A DNA stretch of 8,878 bases from an uncultured Collinsella sp. (GTDB lineage: Bacteria > Actinomycetota > Coriobacteriia > Coriobacteriales > Coriobacteriaceae): NCBI GenBank assembly GCA_900551605.1, contig URWS01000040.1, forward strand, positions 1-8,878, given 5' to 3'. This document shows positions 6,784 through 8,878 of this stretch, piece by piece. The notes beneath the pieces are model-generated. The model made no database searches, was not told the DNA's origin, and was given only the letters and a program-made list of their open reading frames with translations. A program made the translations under genes and the position numbers. Within the stretch, counting starts at the first letter, position 1. Every line of letters starts with the position of its first letter.

Positions 6784-8166
6784 TTAGCGGGCTGTCGCTT
6801 TGGCTTGGGTGGCGCGATAGGTGCGTGCCGGGTGGCAGAGTAGTACCGCCACGACCATAAAGAATGCCGTGGTGCCTAGGCTGATGGGGTAGACCATCAT
6901 GATGTTCGCAAAGGTGCGGAAGTGCGGGAACACGCAGAACACCCAATAGAAGCGGATGCCGCAGACGCAGATCATGGTGATGAGGGCGGGCGTGAGCGAG
7001 ATACCAAAGCCGCGCAGGTAGCCGGACATGTTTTCGTAGAACATGCTAAAGGCGTACGCCGGGAAGATCGAACACACGCGGATATAGCCGATCGAGACGA
7101 TGTTGGGATCGCTGTTAAAGAGCGATAGGATCTCGCGTCCCAGGCCGACAATAACGATGATCGTGGTGAGTGCAACGATACCGCCTTCGACCAGGCAGAC
7201 CTTGAGCGTCTTGGTGCAGCGGTCGATCTGGCGGGCACCGTGGTTTTGTCCCACAAAGGTGGTGCAAGCCTGGCTGAAGCTGTTGAGCAGGTTGTAGCAT
7301 ACGTACTCCAAGCTCATAGCGGCGCTCGATGCCGCCATGACCTCGGTGCCCAGGCTGTTGATGGCAGACTGGATGATGATGTTGGCGACGGCAAAGACGG
7401 CGCTTTGGATGCCGGCAGGCAGGCCGATCTTGACGATGCGCTTGAGGGCGACGGGGTCGATAGCCAGGTCACGTAGAGTGACGCGGACGACGGAGTCGGT
7501 CTTGAGCAGGCGGATAAAGAGCGTAGCGGCGCTGACGGTGTAGGCGATGGCGGTGGCGATGGCGACGCCCGCGACGCCCCAGTGGAGTACGGGGACAAAG
7601 ATGAGGTCCAGGCCAATGTTGAGGACGGTGGACACGGCAAGCGCCTGCAGCGGCATGCGGGTGATGCCGACGGAGCGGAAAATCGCGGCCTCAAAGTTGT
7701 AGAGCAAAATCGAGGGCATGCTCAGCAAAAAGACGCGTAGATAGAGTGAGGCGAGCGGCATGGTCTCGGCGGGAACGTTGAGCGCGGCGAGCATGGGCTC
7801 GGCAAAGATCTCGCCCAGCGCGATGACGACAAAGCCCACGAGCGCCATTAAAACTGAGGTATGGACGGCGCGTTTGACCATGTTCTGATCGTTGCGGCCG
7901 ATAGCGTTGGCGATGACCACGTTGGAGCCAAGCGACATGCCAATAAACAGGTTGAGCATAAGACTGGTAAGCGGAACATTGGAGCCGACCGCCGCCATGG
8001 CGAGGGTTCCCTGGTCGCCCGAGAAGTTACCGATGATGACCGTGGCGATGAGATTCGACAGCTGCTCCAAGATGCTCGTGGCGGCCACGGGGAAGGCGAA
8101 CAGGGGGATATTGCGCCACAGCGAGCCGGTGGTCATGTCAATGTGCTTAGATACGGTATCAGCCAT
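6784..8166 (-). CDS. MATE-family efflux transporter
   Basis: A 460-residue membrane protein with about twelve hydrophobic segments in two homologous MatE halves. The first half has the family pattern E-Q-L-S-N-L-I-A-T-V-I-I-G-N-F and G-S-N-V-V-I-A-N-A-I-G-R-N-D near residues 80-93. The second half mirrors it with S-Q-A-C-T-T-F-V-G-Q-N-H-G-A-R-Q. Such proteins export cationic drugs or metabolites using Na+ or H+ gradients. The start at 8166 is the most upstream ATG of the frame. Its ribosome binding site is weak (GAGAG a few bases upstream), and the internal ATG at 8136 has none better. The gene is convergent with the LysR gene, with no clear terminator in the 27-bp gap. Its 5' end faces the palindromic repeat at 8231-8288 and the rRNA methyltransferase gene. 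The substrate is unknown. Confidence 0.94.
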   Translation of the reverse strand: MADTVSKHIDMTTGSLWRNIPLFAFPVAATSILEQLSNLIATVIIGNFSGDQGTLAMAAVGSNVPLTSLMLNLFIGMSLGSNVVIANAIGRNDQNMVKRAVHTSVLMALVGFVVIALGEIFAEPMLAALNVPAETMPLASLYLRVFLLSMPSILLYNFEAAIFRSVGITRMPLQALAVSTVLNIGLDLIFVPVLHWGVAGVAIATAIAYTVSAATLFIRLLKTDSVVRVTLRDLAIDPVALKRIVKIGLPAGIQSAVFAVANIIIQSAINSLGTEVMAASSAAMSLEYVCYNLLNSFSQACTTFVGQNHGARQIDRCTKTLKVCLVEGGIVALTTIIVIVGLGREILSLFNSDPNIVSIGYIRVCSIFPAYAFSMFYENMSGYLRGFGISLTPALITMICVCGIRFYWVFCVFPHFRTFANIMMVYPISLGTTAFFMVVAVLLCHPARTYRATQAKATAR

Positions 8167-8230
8167 ACGCTCTCAATCTCTAACATGCTCTTTCGTGCTT
8201 ATTTGCGCAGATGATGATACTCCTAATCGA

Positions 8231-8288
8231 CTAGTCGTTGGGGACGTTCTTAAACGACTAGTCATTCAAGAACGTCCCCAATGACTAG
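8231..8288. repeat. REPIN-like doublet: two inverted 31-nt stem-loop units sharing CTAG
   Basis: Unit 1 (8231-8261) and unit 2 (8258-8288, inverted) overlap by the four bases CTAG. Each has perfect 9-bp terminal inverted repeats around a 13-nt loop: CTAGTCGTT/AACGACTAG with loop GGGGACGTTCTTA, and CTAGTCATT/AATGACTAG with the complementary loop CAAGAACGTCCCC. Aligned in the same orientation they differ at 3 of 31 positions, all transitions. Two of the three are paired in the stem and compensate (G-C in one unit, A-T in the other). The whole 58-nt region can also fold as one long hairpin with 26 of 29 Watson-Crick pairs. Paired inverted stem-loops between genes are the layout of REP doublets mobilised by Y1 (RAYT) transposases; no transposase is in this window. 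The CTAG-containing palindrome occurs three times (at 8229, 8256 and, imperfectly, 8283). Confidence 0.8.
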
Positions 8289-8309
8289 GTGGGGAAGGCG
8301 TGCGACAAT
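8281..8309 (+). promoter_or_regulatory. Predicted promoter of the rRNA methyltransferase gene, with -35 inside the repeat
   Basis: ATGACT at 8281-8286 (4 of 6 to TTGACA) and GACAAT at 8304-8309 (4 of 6 to TATAAT) are separated by 17 bp. The -10 is preceded by TGC, an extended -10 pattern. It lies 35 bp before the ATG at 8345. The -35 is supplied by the right end of the inverted repeat. Confidence 0.35.
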
Positions 8310-8344
8310 GGTGTGCGTTGTGTTGTTCGCGCTAAGGAGTTGCC

Positions 8345-8878
8345 ATGTTGTTGTGTCCCGTTTGCCATGAGCCGTTGGTGGACAATGAGCGCGGTGCTGC
8401 ATGCGCGAGCGGACACCGGTTTGACCGTGCGCGCGACGGCTATCTATATCTGCTGCGCTCGTCCAAGAGCGGCGACTCCATGGGCGATCCCAAGTCGCAG
8501 GCACGCAGCCGTCGTGACTTTCTGAACCGTGGATACTACGCACCGTTGCGCGATGCGATGGTCGAGCTGGTGCGCAAGCAGGTGTCTGGGCGTGCTGCGT
8601 CTACGAGCGGCCCCATGACGCTGCTCGATATTTGCTGCGGCGAGGGCTATTACACGAGTGCCATGGGCACGGTGCCAGGCGTGGACGCTTACGGGTTCGA
8701 CTTGGGCAAAGAGATGGTGCGCCTGGCCGCCAAGCGCGGCGATGCGACCTATTTTGTGGCCAACATGAAGGATATCCCCGTGGCCGATGGCGCCTTCGAT
8801 ATGGTGACCGAGCTCTTCGCTCCCTTTAACAAGCGTGAGTTTGCCCGCGTACTGGCGCCAGAGGGCTCACTCTATACC
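8345..8878 (+). CDS. rlmA: 23S rRNA (guanine-N1) methyltransferase, RlmA family, 3' truncated by the window
   Basis: The first 178 residues are present; the family is about 270, so roughly the last third is missing at the right edge. The N-terminus is the RlmA zinc finger, C4-P-V-C7 with C20 and H24, followed by F-D-x-A-x-D-G-Y-L-Y-L-L. R-S-R-R-D-F-L-N-R-G-Y-Y-A-P-L-R-D follows, closely resembling the E. coli RlmA order. The SAM-binding motif I is L-D-I-C-C-G-E-G-Y-Y-T at 94-104, with Cys97 where E. coli has Gly. F-D-L-G-K and later F-D-M-V-T-E-L-F-A-P follow. The enzyme methylates N1 of a guanine in 23S rRNA helix 35: G745 for the Gram-negative type and G748 for the Gram-positive (TlrB-like) type. 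The second is expected here if the host is Gram-positive. The start has AAGGAG six bases upstream. It is oriented away from the MATE gene, with the REPIN-like element between them. Confidence 0.92.
   Translation, partial: MLLCPVCHEPLVDNERGAACASGHRFDRARDGYLYLLRSSKSGDSMGDPKSQARSRRDFLNRGYYAPLRDAMVELVRKQVSGRAASTSGPMTLLDICCGEGYYTSAMGTVPGVDAYGFDLGKEMVRLAAKRGDATYFVANMKDIPVADGAFDMVTELFAPFNKREFARVLAPEGSLYT

Noticed and set aside
8231..8288. The long palindrome as an intrinsic terminator.
   Set aside because: No T-run follows on either strand, and it lies between two divergent gene starts where no terminator is expected.
8632..8829. A 65-codon open frame on the plus strand near the right edge.
   Set aside because: It is out of frame within the RlmA-type gene, whose own frame runs unbroken from 8345 to the end of the window with clear motifs.

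Overview
The window reads as chromosomal DNA of a high-GC Gram-positive bacterium. Gene content and codon use (strong G/C at third positions, AGGAG-type ribosome binding sites) suggest an anaerobic actinobacterium of the Coriobacteriia, such as Collinsella. That assignment is an impression from sequence style, not a search result. I see no rRNA, tRNA, CRISPR array, phage gene or transposase gene. Coding density is high, and ten protein genes are supported, two of them cut by the window edges.

Layout: (1) At 1-562 on the minus strand, a short YtrA-type GntR regulator is followed 23 bp later by the start of an ABC-transporter ATPase, which runs off the left edge. Its upstream region carries an inverted repeat that overlaps a plausible promoter, suggesting autoregulation. 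(2) At 777-2390 on the plus strand lies prfC (peptide chain release factor 3), followed by a GC-rich hairpin. (3) At 2447-3959 on the plus strand, a leader containing a possible preQ1-I-like riboswitch precedes a YhhQ/VUT-family queuosine-precursor transporter and a tightly coupled short-chain dehydrogenase. A strong bidirectional terminator closes the unit. (4) At 4015-5731 on the minus strand are uracil-DNA glycosylase (ung) and, upstream of it, an EamA-type DMT permease. (5) At 5890-6756 on the plus strand, a LysR-type regulator is divergent from the permease and shares with it a promoter region holding two palindromes. (6) At 6784-8166 on the minus strand is a MATE efflux protein. (7) At 8231-8288 is a compact REP-doublet (REPIN-like) palindrome made of two inverted 31-nt stem-loops whose stems differ by a compensatory change. 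(8) From 8345 to the right edge is a 23S rRNA guanine methyltransferase of the RlmA family, truncated by the window.

Most of this is housekeeping: translation termination, rRNA modification, uracil repair, and possibly tRNA queuosine supply. It is interleaved with small regulator/transporter pairs (GntR + ABC, LysR + DMT). I do not see a large undescribed multigene system. The most interesting signals are non-coding: the inverted stem-loop doublet at 8231-8288 and the possible riboswitch at 2491-2540.
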